Shown piece after piece: positions 28,523 through 38,261 of a DNA stretch of 64,000 nt. Position numbers and translations under genes: made by a program. The DNA is taken from assembly GCF_007753095.1 (NCBI RefSeq), contig NZ_CP036348.1, forward strand, positions 2,170,001 through 2,234,000, written 5' to 3'. Under the pieces are notes generated by a model. It did no database searches. It saw nothing but the letters and a program-made list of their open reading frames with translations, and was not told where the DNA came from. The DNA comes from Rosistilla carotiformis (lineage in GTDB: Bacteria; Planctomycetota; Planctomycetia; Pirellulales; Pirellulaceae). Every line of letters starts with the position of its first letter. The first letter of the stretch is position 1.

Positions 28523-28873
28523 ATGGGACCGGTGCTTTGGAAGACAGCGGGCTTGCTTGTTTTGTCGAACGTCTTCATGACGTTCGCTTGGTACGCGCAC
28601 TTGAAAAATCTTGAGAGTCGACCTTGGATGATCGCGGTCCTTGCGAGTTGGGGGATCGCGTTTTTCGAGTACCTGATTCAAGTTCCAGCGAATCGGCTTG
28701 GCTACACCCGATTGGACCTAGGCCAGTTGAAGATCTTGCAGGAAGTGATCACGTTGAGCGTGTTTGTTCCCTTTGCCATCTTCTACATGCATCAGCCGTT
28801 GAAATGGGATTACGTGTGGGCAGCACTCTGCATCCTCGCGGCGGTCTACTTTGTCTTCCGATCGGCGTCCTAA
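28523..28873 (+). CDS. DMT-family small membrane protein (DUF486)
   Basis: 116 residues with four predicted membrane spans: LVLSNVFMTFAWYAHL, WMIAVLASWGIAFFEYLIQVPANRLGY, a third around ITLSVFVPFAIFYM and a fourth WAALCILAAVYFVFRS. The motif FFEYLIQVPANRxG identifies DUF486, a half-size drug/metabolite transporter relative. Its substrate is unknown. It follows katE by 127 bases in the same direction. Confidence 0.88.
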   Translation: MGPVLWKTAGLLVLSNVFMTFAWYAHLKNLESRPWMIAVLASWGIAFFEYLIQVPANRLGYTRLDLGQLKILQEVITLSVFVPFAIFYMHQPLKWDYVWAALCILAAVYFVFRSAS

Positions 28874-29205
28874 TCGTTTGCGGTACGCAGACGGCCGTGG
28901 GAAGCCAGGTCCGCACCATCCTTCCTGGGACCGCATCCTAAATTGTTGTCCTCCACGTGCCCGGTTGGCAAAGAGGTGATGGTCGATATCGACGGATGGT
29001 TTGAGGGCACGTGGTGTCACCGGATTTGGAAACCCGCCTCCGAAGGGAGACGCGGCAGATTGTCGGTGCGATCGCTTCGTTGCACCAAGCGATCGCAAGT
29101 GGTATCGGGGAAAGCGAATCACCGCGAACGCGGCACGCGGTTGAGGTACACTAAGATCGCTCGTCTTTCAATTCGTATTCCCGTGTTCGGTCAGGGCATT
29201 GTGTC
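28874..29205. other. Intergenic region before the first sulfatase
   Basis: About 332 bases. The overlapping frames on each strand have no recognisable domain. A TACACT hexamer near 29148 could be a -10 box of the sulfatase promoter. No hairpin or repeat was noted. Confidence 0.4.
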
Positions 29206-30789
29206 ATGTCATCGTTGCGTTGGATCAGTGTTCTGCTGTGGTTGCTCGTCGGTCCCCTAGCAACTGCAGCACAGCCGAATATTTTGCTGGTGATGGCCGA
29301 CGATTTGGGGTATTCCGATCTGGGATGTTACGGTAGCGAAATCGCAACGCCTCATCTCGACGGCTTGGCCGCGGGGGGCTTACGTTTCACCCAGTTCTAC
29401 AATACCGGGCGATGTTGGCCGACGCGGGGATCTTTGCTGACCGGGTACTACGCACAACAAATCCGCCGCGATCAAGTGCCAGGGGTGCCAAGTGGGAATC
29501 GTGGTAAGCGACCCGCATGGGCGCCTCTGTTGCCTGAAATGCTGAAGCCGGCTGGCTATCGGTCCTATCACTCGGGGAAGTGGCACATCGATTCGATGCC
29601 GATCGCGTGCGGCTTCGATCGCTCGTATTACTTGAGCGATCAGGGTCGGTTTTTTAATCCGTTGGTGCATTACGAGGACGATGCCAAGCTGCCACCGGTT
29701 CCCAAGGGAACATCGTATTACGGAACGACGGCGATTGCCGATCATGCCATCGCATGTCTCCGACAGCACGCCCAGGATCATTCCGAAGCTCCTTTTTTCC
29801 ACTACTTGGCCTTTACCGCCCCGCACTTCCCACTGCACGCGCTACCGGAAGACATCGCCAAGTATCGCGATCGTTATCGGTCCGGTTGGGAACAGGTGCG
29901 AGGCGAACGTCATTCCAAGCAGCGGCAGTTGGGCTTTCCGTCGATCGCGTTGTCGGAAGTCGAACCGGACGTGGGGCCGCCGTATCCGTTTCCCAAGGCG
30001 ATGGAAACGCTCGGGGCGGGCGAAGTCAATCGTCCGTTGGCTTGGGACGCGTTGACCGAGCGACAGCAGGAATTTCAGGCGGATAAAATGGCCGTCCATG
30101 CGGCGATGATCGATCGGATCGATCAGGAATTGGGGCGAGTATTGGATCAGATTCGCGCGATGGACGCGTTGGAAGAGACGTTGATCCTGTTCCTGTCGGA
30201 CAACGGTGCCAGTGCGGAGATCATGGTCCGCGCCGACGGCCACGATCCGCAAGCCGCCCCCGGTTCGGCCGATTCGTATCTCTGTTTGGGGCCCGGTTGG
30301 TCCACCGTCTCCAACACACCGTTCCGGCGTCATAAGACGTGGGTTCACGAAGGTGGAATCGCCACCCCGTTGATCGTTCATTGGCCGCGAGGCATCGCTG
30401 ACGGCGGGACCTTCCGGCACACACCGGGGCATGTCATCGACATCGTGCCGACGCTCCTTGAAATCGCCAATGTCCAAGCCGTTGCGTCGCGCCATGCCAC
30501 CACGGTGCCGCCCCCTCCAGGGAAGAGTTTGCTGCCGATTTTGAATTCAGACCAATCGCTGGACCGTGAATGTTTGTGGTGGTCTCACGAAGGGAACCGC
30601 GGCTTGCGGAAAGGGGACTTCAAAGTCGTTGCCGCAGGGAAAGCAGGCGCGTGGGAGTTGTACGACCTGGCAAAAGACCGAGGCGAGCAAAACGACCTCG
30701 CCGATCGAAAGCCTGCGGTTCTACAGACGATGATAGCGCTCTGGGAGGCGAAAAACCAGGAGTTTACCACGCAGGCTCGACGACCATAA
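29206..30789 (+). CDS. Secreted type I sulfatase
   Basis: 527 residues with a signal peptide (ISVLLWLLVGPLATAA). Metal-binding Asp pair D32-D33 (MADDLGYSDLGCYG) and the formylglycine motif C-W-P-T-R at 70-74 (NTGRCWPTRGSLLTG), a canonical C-x-P-x-R. The downstream SGKWHID, LSDNGAS and the closing KVVAAGKAGAWELYDL fit the arylsulfatase fold. It removes sulfate esters from polysaccharides in the periplasm or outside, after Cys modification by a formylglycine-generating enzyme not seen in this window. Confidence 0.93.
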   Translation: MSSLRWISVLLWLLVGPLATAAQPNILLVMADDLGYSDLGCYGSEIATPHLDGLAAGGLRFTQFYNTGRCWPTRGSLLTGYYAQQIRRDQVPGVPSGNRGKRPAWAPLLPEMLKPAGYRSYHSGKWHIDSMPIACGFDRSYYLSDQGRFFNPLVHYEDDAKLPPVPKGTSYYGTTAIADHAIACLRQHAQDHSEAPFFHYLAFTAPHFPLHALPEDIAKYRDRYRSGWEQVRGERHSKQRQLGFPSIALSEVEPDVGPPYPFPKAMETLGAGEVNRPLAWDALTERQQEFQADKMAVHAAMIDRIDQELGRVLDQIRAMDALEETLILFLSDNGASAEIMVRADGHDPQAAPGSADSYLCLGPGWSTVSNTPFRRHKTWVHEGGIATPLIVHWPRGIADGGTFRHTPGHVIDIVPTLLEIANVQAVASRHATTVPPPPGKSLLPILNSDQSLDRECLWWSHEGNRGLRKGDFKVVAAGKAGAWELYDLAKDRGEQNDLADRKPAVLQTMIALWEAKNQEFTTQARRP

Positions 30790-30875
30790 CAAGAGGATGT
30801 TGGGGGGTGGTGAAACGGAAACGTTGCCTTTGGCGACGGCTCAACTGTCCTTGACAGAGGCAGCCTGTATTTCAG

Positions 30876-33800
30876 TTACGCCAACATTTCTGCAATCTTC
30901 TGTAGCATGATCGATCTGTCGATCGGCTTTGACAAGTAGTCGTTGCAGCCCGCTTCCAAGCACTTGTTCATATCACCTTGCATGGCGTCGGCCGTTAGCG
31001 CGATGATCGGTCCAGAGTATCCGAGCGCGCGGATCTCTTTCGCGGTGGAGTAACCATCGAGCTTTGGCATTTGCATGTCCAACAGGATCAGATCGGGGCT
31101 GTCCCCATTGGTTAAACACTGGGTGATGTATTCGACCGCCACGAGGCCGTCTTCGCATTCATCCACCGTAGCGCCCGATTGGGTCAGGATATGCCGGCTT
31201 AAGAATCGAATGTCGCGGCGGTCGTCCACGATCAACACGTGACACGTCAACGCGTGCATCGCATCGGCATCCACGGTCGTACCCGTTTCGAGGGCGCGAT
31301 CGATGGGGTCGTAGTCCACCAAGTCGGAATCGACAATTTTTCCAGTGGCGACGCGGACGGTAAACGTGCTGCCGACGCCAACGGTGCTACGCGCCGAGAT
31401 GGTATCGCCGAGCATTTCGGCAAGCCGCTGGCTGATCGCCAGTCCCAAACCGGTTCCGCCAAAATTGCGCGTCACGCTGGCATCCCCTTGGTAAAACGGC
31501 TTGAATAGCGTGTCCATTTGTTCGGCTGGAATTCCAATCCCCGTATCGATCACATCGAAACGCAACCTTTCCGACGCGGCCTCAAATCGGACACGGATTT
31601 CAACGCGTCCTTCCAGCGTAAACTTGATCGCGTTGCCAACCAGATTGATCAAGATTTGCTTCAAACGTTTGGCATCGGAGCTAATCAATTTCGGAAGCTT
31701 GCCGTCGTACGTGACGGTCAATTTCAGTTTCTCCTCTTGCGCCCGGACTTCCATGATACTGCGGACATCTTCGATCAATCGATGCGGATCAAAGCGTTCA
31801 CACTCCACATCCAATTTGCCAGCTTCGATCTTCGACAGGTCGAGGATGTCATTGATGATGTCCAGCAAGTAGTCGCCATTGTGCCGGATGGTTTGCAAGT
31901 GCCGCTTCGCTTCCTCGTCCTCCACTAAATCGGCCAGCAATTCGGTATAGCCCAGGATGGCGGTCATGGGAGTCCGAATTTCGTGGGACATGTTGGCAAG
32001 AAACGCACTCTTCGATTCGTTTGCGGCTACGGCGACGGCACGCGCTTCTTGCAATGCGGCTTGCGCTTCGTGTCGGTCGTGGGCATCGATCACGGAGCCG
32101 ACGTAGCCGACAAAACCACCCGACTCATCGAATCTTGGCTGGCCGGCGTCGATCGCCCAGCGATAGCTTCCATCGGCACACCGCAAGCGGAAATCCAATT
32201 CGAAGGATTCGTACTTTTCTGCCGCGGCAAGAAAGGCATCACGCGCCGGCTGTTGGTCGTCGGGATGGAGCGTTTCAAGCCATCCAAACTCCAATCCTTC
32301 CAGGGCGGGTTGGCCCGTGTAATCACTCCAGCGTTGCGACAGGAAGGTGCAATGATGATTCGGGTCGGTCACCCAAATCATCGCGGGGGCGGCATTGGCC
32401 ATATTGCGGAAGCGTTGTTCGCTGTCGCGAATCCGCTCCTGCGTCTCTTTTTGCTCGGTGATATCCCAGTTCAATCCATGCATCGCGGCGACGGTTCCGT
32501 CGTGATCGCGAATCACGGTTCCAACGGCAGCCAGCCAACGAATGCTTCCGTCAGGCAACCGAATTCGAAACTCCGCATCGTAGTCGTCCTCACCATCGGT
32601 CGCTCGCTTCCACGTTGCTTGCAGCATCGGTAGATCGTCGGGATGGACGCATTCGAAAAAATACTCCGGTGACGGAGACGTCGCCGGCGGAACGCCTAAC
32701 AATTCAAACAGTTGGGGATCCCAATGGCTCTTTTCAGGCGTCCATTCCCAAGCGGCCATTCGTCCGGCACGCAGTGCCATCGAAACACGACGTTCGTTGT
32801 CCATCAGTTGTTGTTGGGCACGATAGCGATCGCGAATGTCAACGCCCGAAGGAATCAGGTACTCCACCTCGCCATTGGCATCGGTCACCGGCGCGATCAT
32901 GAAGTCGATCATCACGCCTTCGTCACCGTGGGCAAACAGTGACACGTCGTAACGCACGACCTCCCCCTGCATCGCCCGCTGCATTGTTTCACGCATTTTG
33001 GCGGCAACCGCCGGATCGTAACTCCACCATGGCGCTTCGGCAAAATGCTTTCCGACGACCTCTTCACGTCGCGTGTGTGCGATCTTCAAAGAACGGTCGT
33101 CGACCTCCAGAAGGATCCCATTGCGGTCGATGACGCCGACCAGCCCCAATTGGTTGTTGATCACGCGACGCAGGTGCGCCTCCCGATTCGCCAACTCCTC
33201 TTCGGATCGCGCTCGTTCAATCCGTAGCCCCACGCGCTCGGCGACTTCCTGCAGCAACCGCCGTTCATCGGTTTGCCAGGTGTGCTGTTCGGCGTGCACA
33301 GCAGAGATAACAAACATCGCGCCGCGATCGGTCACGTAGGCGGAATTACAAAATGCGGCGACGTTGAACGCGCGGAAGTTGTCGGTCAGTTGAACGCTTC
33401 GCTGCGGGCTGCGGATGTCGCTCGAAAGCACCTGTTGGCCTGCGAGCAGCGCGGCCCGTTCGGCTTCATCGTGGAAGGCTCGTACCGCATGTCTGCCCAC
33501 CATGCTCGGCTGATCGCCATTGCGATGGTCGCAGAGAATGTCGGCGGTTTCTCCGTGGGCATCAAATTCCACAAACATGCATCGGGACAATCCGAGGTGT
33601 TGGGCGATCATGCGTGTCGACACCGCCATCAGCTCTGAAACTGCCGTCACCGGCATCAACTGAGTCTGCAAATCGGAAAGAAACGCGAGGCTCAGTTCAT
33701 CGATTTTCCGCGCCGAAATATCTTGCAACAGCCCGGTGACATGCAGCGGATTCCCGTGCGGATCGCGATGAATCACGCCGCGCGATTCCACCCAAATCGT

Positions 33801-36800
33801 GCGGCCATCCTGAGGGCGAATCAAGCGGAATTCAACCAAATGGTCGTCGGACGGACTGGCCAATTCCTTCTCGGCTTCTGCCTTAACGAATTCTCGATCC
33901 TCGGGATGGATCAGCTGCCAGCAACTGGTGACGGTTCCGTCAAACTGGTCGGGGCGACAACCGTACATGGTGTAAACCATCTCGGACCATTCAACCCGTT
34001 GCGTCTGAATGTCCCACTTGAACGATCCCATTTTGCCCGCATCGAGGGCGAGGGTCAGGAACTGCTCCCGCTCGATCACCGCAGCTTCCACCGCACGTCG
34101 TTCGCTGATATCGACACCCGACGGAATGAGATAAGAAATCGATCCGTCGCTTGCCCGAACGGGACTGATCATGAAGTCGATGGTCATCCGTGTATCGCCC
34201 GCCATCCGGGCTTCGACGTCGTAGCGAACGACCTTGCCCGTGGCGGCTTGCCGTACGGCGTCTTGCAGTTTCTCGATGGATTCCTGGCCAAAGTTCCACC
34301 AATAGCAATCCCAGAACTTGCGTCCAATGACTTGGCTTCGGTCGACGCCTCCCGCGTGGATCGCCACCGCATTGGCCTCCAACAGCGTCCCATCGACGTC
34401 CAACACTCCGATGAAAAAGAGCGTATGGTCGATCACGCTACGCAGGTGGGATTCCCGATCGCTCAGTTCCAGTTCCCAATGCTTGCGGTCGGTAATGTCA
34501 CTGGCAACCGCAGTGATACTCAGGGGGTGATTGAAAGCATCCCGAACAATCACGCCGCGCCCCGACGTCCAAATCGTCCGTTGGTCGTCGCCGCGAGTGA
34601 TTCGGAAATCCATTTCATAGGCGCGGCAATTTCCCGTGAAAATAGCCTCGAGCTTCTGCGTAACGTAGGCGCGATCGTCGATGTGAACAATCTGCAAGAA
34701 GCTGTCGCGCGTTGCTTGGAACTCTTCCTTGGCAAAGCCAAAGATTTCGTACAGTTGATCGGACCACGTGACGCGGTCAGCCCCGACATCCCAGTGCCAT
34801 GTCCCCAGACGGCCTGCCCCCAGCGCCAGATTCAACCGCTGCTCCCGATCTAGCAACTGTTGTTCGGATTCCTTGCGAGCGATGCATTGCGCGATCGCAT
34901 CGGCCATCGGCATTAATTGTTCAAAGCCTTCCTTCGCCAGCGTGTGTTTGGCAAACAACGCCATGACTCCCACGACGCGATGTTCGACGACCAAAGGCAG
35001 CCCAGCAAACGCTACCATGCCTTCCCGTGAGGCCCACTGAGGATCACTGATGTTGGATTCGTTCGCGACGTCGTTGCTCAGCAAAGGTTCTTGGGTTGCC
35101 GCGATGCGTCCTATCTTCCACTGACCCATCGGAATGCGAGCATGCGAACCATCCAAGTGCGTGTACATTCCGGCGCTGGCCGTCAGATACAGCACTTGTT
35201 CCTGTTCGTTCAGCAACCAAACCCGCGCAAAAGCCGCGTCGAGCCCTTCGACGATCCGCTGACAACAGGTGTTGAGGATCTCACAAAGCGGAGCTTCGCC
35301 AGCGAGGGATACCGCCAACGACGCATGCAGCGCGGCGAGTTCGGCACGTTCGTGGAGGATCGCTTCGGCATGCTTGCGATCCGTGATGTCCCTTAGATAC
35401 CCGGTGAAGAACGGTAAGCCATCGCGACCCAGCGAGACGCTCATCGCCAATTCGATGGGAAACAGGCTGCCGTCGGCGCGTTGCGCTGTTAATTCGACAC
35501 GTTGCCCCATCAAAGAGGACTGTCCGGTCTGAAGGAAGCGCGCCAATCCGTTTTCGTGTGCTTCGCGAAACGCTTCGGGGATCACGACTTCGGACAGCAC
35601 CCGACCAACAACTTCCGACGCGGCATACCCAAACGTGCGTTCCGCAGCGGGATTGAAGTCGACGATGCGTCCGTGGGTATCCATCGTGATCACGCAGTCG
35701 ATCGCTGATTCGAGAATCGCCGACTTCCGTGCCTCTTCGTCGCGGATGGTGTCCGAGAGTCGACGTTGCCGAATAAATTGTCCGATTTCGTATCCAACCG
35801 CCCCCAGTAGCTGCAGCAGTTCGGGTTCTCGCGTGAGCTGCCGAGCTGTAAAGATTTCGATGACGCCTTTGAACTTGCGGCCCACGATGATGGGAGTCGC
35901 CACCGCGCTGGTCAATTCACAAGCGCGAGCGGCGACCGATCGAACGATCCCCGCAGTGTTTTGAACGTCCTCGACCCAGACCGGTTCACGATCATTCCAT
36001 GCTTGGCCGGGCAACCCTTCGCCCAAAGCGAGCCGCGTGTTACGGCTGACTTCTACGAACGGTTGCAACGAGCTATCGTTAACATCGGTCTCGACGCACG
36101 TCAGAAATTTTCCCTGTTCATCAATTCTCCAAAGCGAGCAGACTTCGGCTGACAAGGAGACCCGTAGCGCTTCAAGAACTTTTGGGATCACCGTTTCAAA
36201 CGATTCCGCATCCGCCAGGAGTTTGGTCACTCCGTGTGCCGCAGCAAGTCGCATCCGCAACCGGTGTTGTTCCGTGATTTCGTAGAACGTGACGACAAAC
36301 CCACCATCGCGCGGCGTCGTGTTGCGATAGGTTTGAACCCGTCTCAAGAACCAACGCCCATCCTGTGTTTCCACTTCCTCTTCGACAGGTCCGTTGGCCA
36401 CGCGGGACGCCGCCTCCTGAATCGAAGGCATCTCGATCGCATTGTGCGTCACCGTCTCCAAGGGGTTGCCGATATCCGATGTGGTCAGCGGGTAGAGCGA
36501 CGTCACACCTGGTGTAAAGCTGCGAATCCGAAAGTCGTTGTCGAGAAACAGAATGGCAAGATTGGTACTTTCCAAGAGAGACGTTGGATCGACTTGGCAT
36601 GGTTCGATGCGTTGGCATCCCGATTCCGCTTTGCCGTCGCGCGGTGCATGATCGTCGCCGTCGCAGGATCCGCACTGCGCCGTCTCCGTCTTGTGGTCGC
36701 CAACGGATTGTTCGCGTTGAAGAGGTGCGATCCGTTTCCAGCGAGCCGCGTGTTTGCGAATCACTCCAGCGATCTTTGCGGCGGGCATGACGACGTCGAC

Positions 36801-37298
36801 TACGGATTTTATGGCGCCGCTGACCGATTGCGTGTCGAATGCGAATGTCATCCCACCGGCATCGTCTATCGATTGCAAGCCGATGGTCCCCCACTGGCCA
36901 GAACCCGAGACGATTCCCCCCACTCCGTATTCGCCCCGCTGTTGCGCTATCGAATCGAAGAGGTGGTCGATCGGATCGGTTGCTTTGAGAGGGCGTTGGG
37001 GATCAGCAATCGCGAGCATATTGCCTCGCAATTCAAGCACCACTTCCGGTGCGGCAATGTAGAGACAGCCCGGTTTGAGCAGCACCTGTTGAACGACCTC
37101 CACAACAGGCAGGGACGTGTGTCGCCGCAGTCGGTCCGTCGACAACCAAACTCCGTTGGCCTCGGCGGCCTGGTTGACCACGATCGCGATATCGAAGGCA
37201 TCGCCTAAACCATCGAGAAAGGCCTCGAAAGCTAGAATCCCCGCTTGGGAGATACCTACGCCAACAACAAGGGGCGTCCAGTGCGATCGATCACTCAT
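30876..37298 (-). CDS. Giant hybrid histidine kinase with degenerate CheB, multi PAS/GAF
   Basis: 2140 residues. Order: CheB-methylesterase-like (8-180), the PAS_10 found after CheB-CheR in fusion kinases (236-345, LLESTNLAILFLDNDFRIR), GAF (350-510), PAS (518-640), GAF (655-810), PAS x3 (820-940, 945-1065, 1075-1198), GAF (1205-1365), PAS x3 (1372-1490, 1500-1615, 1622-1742), HisKA with H1772 (SHEIRTP), HATPase (1870-1985, DTGIGIP and GGTGLGL) and REC (2018-2138, phospho-Asp D2074). No membrane spans, so cytoplasmic. The CheB head keeps Ser but the usual His and Asp positions are N and Q/W. The CheR domain normally between CheB and PAS is absent. The signal is unknown. Confidence 0.9.
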   Translation of the reverse strand: MSDRSHWTPLVVGVGISQAGILAFEAFLDGLGDAFDIAIVVNQAAEANGVWLSTDRLRRHTSLPVVEVVQQVLLKPGCLYIAAPEVVLELRGNMLAIADPQRPLKATDPIDHLFDSIAQQRGEYGVGGIVSGSGQWGTIGLQSIDDAGGMTFAFDTQSVSGAIKSVVDVVMPAAKIAGVIRKHAARWKRIAPLQREQSVGDHKTETAQCGSCDGDDHAPRDGKAESGCQRIEPCQVDPTSLLESTNLAILFLDNDFRIRSFTPGVTSLYPLTTSDIGNPLETVTHNAIEMPSIQEAASRVANGPVEEEVETQDGRWFLRRVQTYRNTTPRDGGFVVTFYEITEQHRLRMRLAAAHGVTKLLADAESFETVIPKVLEALRVSLSAEVCSLWRIDEQGKFLTCVETDVNDSSLQPFVEVSRNTRLALGEGLPGQAWNDREPVWVEDVQNTAGIVRSVAARACELTSAVATPIIVGRKFKGVIEIFTARQLTREPELLQLLGAVGYEIGQFIRQRRLSDTIRDEEARKSAILESAIDCVITMDTHGRIVDFNPAAERTFGYAASEVVGRVLSEVVIPEAFREAHENGLARFLQTGQSSLMGQRVELTAQRADGSLFPIELAMSVSLGRDGLPFFTGYLRDITDRKHAEAILHERAELAALHASLAVSLAGEAPLCEILNTCCQRIVEGLDAAFARVWLLNEQEQVLYLTASAGMYTHLDGSHARIPMGQWKIGRIAATQEPLLSNDVANESNISDPQWASREGMVAFAGLPLVVEHRVVGVMALFAKHTLAKEGFEQLMPMADAIAQCIARKESEQQLLDREQRLNLALGAGRLGTWHWDVGADRVTWSDQLYEIFGFAKEEFQATRDSFLQIVHIDDRAYVTQKLEAIFTGNCRAYEMDFRITRGDDQRTIWTSGRGVIVRDAFNHPLSITAVASDITDRKHWELELSDRESHLRSVIDHTLFFIGVLDVDGTLLEANAVAIHAGGVDRSQVIGRKFWDCYWWNFGQESIEKLQDAVRQAATGKVVRYDVEARMAGDTRMTIDFMISPVRASDGSISYLIPSGVDISERRAVEAAVIEREQFLTLALDAGKMGSFKWDIQTQRVEWSEMVYTMYGCRPDQFDGTVTSCWQLIHPEDREFVKAEAEKELASPSDDHLVEFRLIRPQDGRTIWVESRGVIHRDPHGNPLHVTGLLQDISARKIDELSLAFLSDLQTQLMPVTAVSELMAVSTRMIAQHLGLSRCMFVEFDAHGETADILCDHRNGDQPSMVGRHAVRAFHDEAERAALLAGQQVLSSDIRSPQRSVQLTDNFRAFNVAAFCNSAYVTDRGAMFVISAVHAEQHTWQTDERRLLQEVAERVGLRIERARSEEELANREAHLRRVINNQLGLVGVIDRNGILLEVDDRSLKIAHTRREEVVGKHFAEAPWWSYDPAVAAKMRETMQRAMQGEVVRYDVSLFAHGDEGVMIDFMIAPVTDANGEVEYLIPSGVDIRDRYRAQQQLMDNERRVSMALRAGRMAAWEWTPEKSHWDPQLFELLGVPPATSPSPEYFFECVHPDDLPMLQATWKRATDGEDDYDAEFRIRLPDGSIRWLAAVGTVIRDHDGTVAAMHGLNWDITEQKETQERIRDSEQRFRNMANAAPAMIWVTDPNHHCTFLSQRWSDYTGQPALEGLEFGWLETLHPDDQQPARDAFLAAAEKYESFELDFRLRCADGSYRWAIDAGQPRFDESGGFVGYVGSVIDAHDRHEAQAALQEARAVAVAANESKSAFLANMSHEIRTPMTAILGYTELLADLVEDEEAKRHLQTIRHNGDYLLDIINDILDLSKIEAGKLDVECERFDPHRLIEDVRSIMEVRAQEEKLKLTVTYDGKLPKLISSDAKRLKQILINLVGNAIKFTLEGRVEIRVRFEAASERLRFDVIDTGIGIPAEQMDTLFKPFYQGDASVTRNFGGTGLGLAISQRLAEMLGDTISARSTVGVGSTFTVRVATGKIVDSDLVDYDPIDRALETGTTVDADAMHALTCHVLIVDDRRDIRFLSRHILTQSGATVDECEDGLVAVEYITQCLTNGDSPDLILLDMQMPKLDGYSTAKEIRALGYSGPIIALTADAMQGDMNKCLEAGCNDYLSKPIDRSIMLQKIAEMLA

Positions 37299-37737
37299 TA
37301 GAACGCTCGCAAAGAGAAGAAGTGCAGCACAGGGAGACTCTGGTAAATCAAATGGCGAGCGTCATTGCGATTTTGGATCTGTCTTGGAAGCGACGGTGCG
37401 CGAGCAAGCGGGTTTATCGGCGCTGGCAGGCAAGTGTCCCATCCACCGTTAAAACACCTGCTGACGACGGGTATTTCATTGTATCAACCGCGAACGCAAA
37501 GGCGCGTACCGGGGAATGCGGTTGGGATTGTTTCGGGCGCGCGTCGCTACGGCCACTGGCATTTATAATCCATCGACAAAAAGAGGGCGAGCCGTTCGAT
37601 GGAGCGCGCGTTTACCGATAGCTGGCCTCCCGCGTTGCCGAATCTTCCGTGTTTGCCGGTCGCCGACTGTGCAGTCCCAGCTCGCTCGTTTCCGTCGTGT
37701 GCGCGATCGGCTGAAGCCTTTACTCCAACGCACACAG
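37299..37737. other. Intergenic region between kinase and arsR
   Basis: About 439 bases upstream of the leftward kinase and downstream of the leftward arsR. Several short overlapping frames look spurious. No clear terminator for arsR or promoter for the kinase was found by eye. Confidence 0.4.
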
Positions 37738-38142
37738 CTATTCGCAGCAGCCGCCTTCTGCTTTGAGCTGCTTGGCGCGGCGGGTGTCTTGCTGCAGTTC
37801 GGGGACGTCGTCGAAACAGTCGGCGAGGCAGTCGTACAGCTTTTGCTGGAAACAGGACTGCGCCGGGGCGAGCGAATAGTGCGACCAGAGCCCATCCTTG
37901 CGGACGTCGACAAGGTTCGCTTTCCGCAGATAGGCCAGGTGTCGCGAGACGGTTGGCTGAGGTAGCTGCAGGATCTCGACAAGGTTCCCCACGCAGATCT
38001 CGTCGTCGACCAATAGATGCAGGATGCGCAGCCGCGTGCTGTCAGCAAACGCCCGAAAAACCGTGTTGATCTGTTCGCCGATCGCCGCCAGCGGAACGGT
38101 CGACATGTCGCTCAGAGGCTGTTGGTCGGTCGTGGTACTCAT
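37738..38142 (-). CDS. arsR: ArsR/SmtB-family metalloregulator
   Basis: 134 residues from ATG 38142; a longer frame to 38217 has no better start. Winged helix: FADSTRLRILHLL, the motif EICVGNLVEIL, recognition helix QPTVSRHLAYLRKANLV, and wing RKDGLWSHYSL. Cysteines: C50, C97, C105, C109 and vicinal C132-C133 at the very end (GGCCE). The E. coli-type CxCxxC pair is absent, while a C-terminal Cys pair recalls ArsR types that bind As(III) near the C-terminus. It is the last gene of a leftward set (thioredoxin-like, permease, ATPase, arsR) and probably represses it and/or the facing Acr3 operon. Confidence 0.88.
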   Translation of the reverse strand: MSTTTDQQPLSDMSTVPLAAIGEQINTVFRAFADSTRLRILHLLVDDEICVGNLVEILQLPQPTVSRHLAYLRKANLVDVRKDGLWSHYSLAPAQSCFQQKLYDCLADCFDDVPELQQDTRRAKQLKAEGGCCE

Positions 38143-38165
38143 AGCCCAGTGGCCCTTCCGAATGA

Positions 38166-38245
38166 TTGAACGGCAGTCGCGTAGTCCCGATCGCCATGAT
38201 GCATTTTGTCGCAGCATTGTAACGGGGGGTACGCGACTGGTTCAA
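38166..38245. promoter_or_regulatory. Long imperfect inverted repeat upstream of arsR
   Basis: Arms TTGAACGGCAGTCGCGTA (38166-38183) and TACGCGACTGGTTCAA (38230-38245) pair over about 16 bases with a small bulge and enclose about 46 bases. The element lies between the ATPase gene and arsR. It could be a transcript hairpin ending or attenuating the upstream genes, or an operator for an arsR promoter. No T-run follows. Confidence 0.5.
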
Positions 38246-38261
38246 CCTCGTAATTTTCAGA

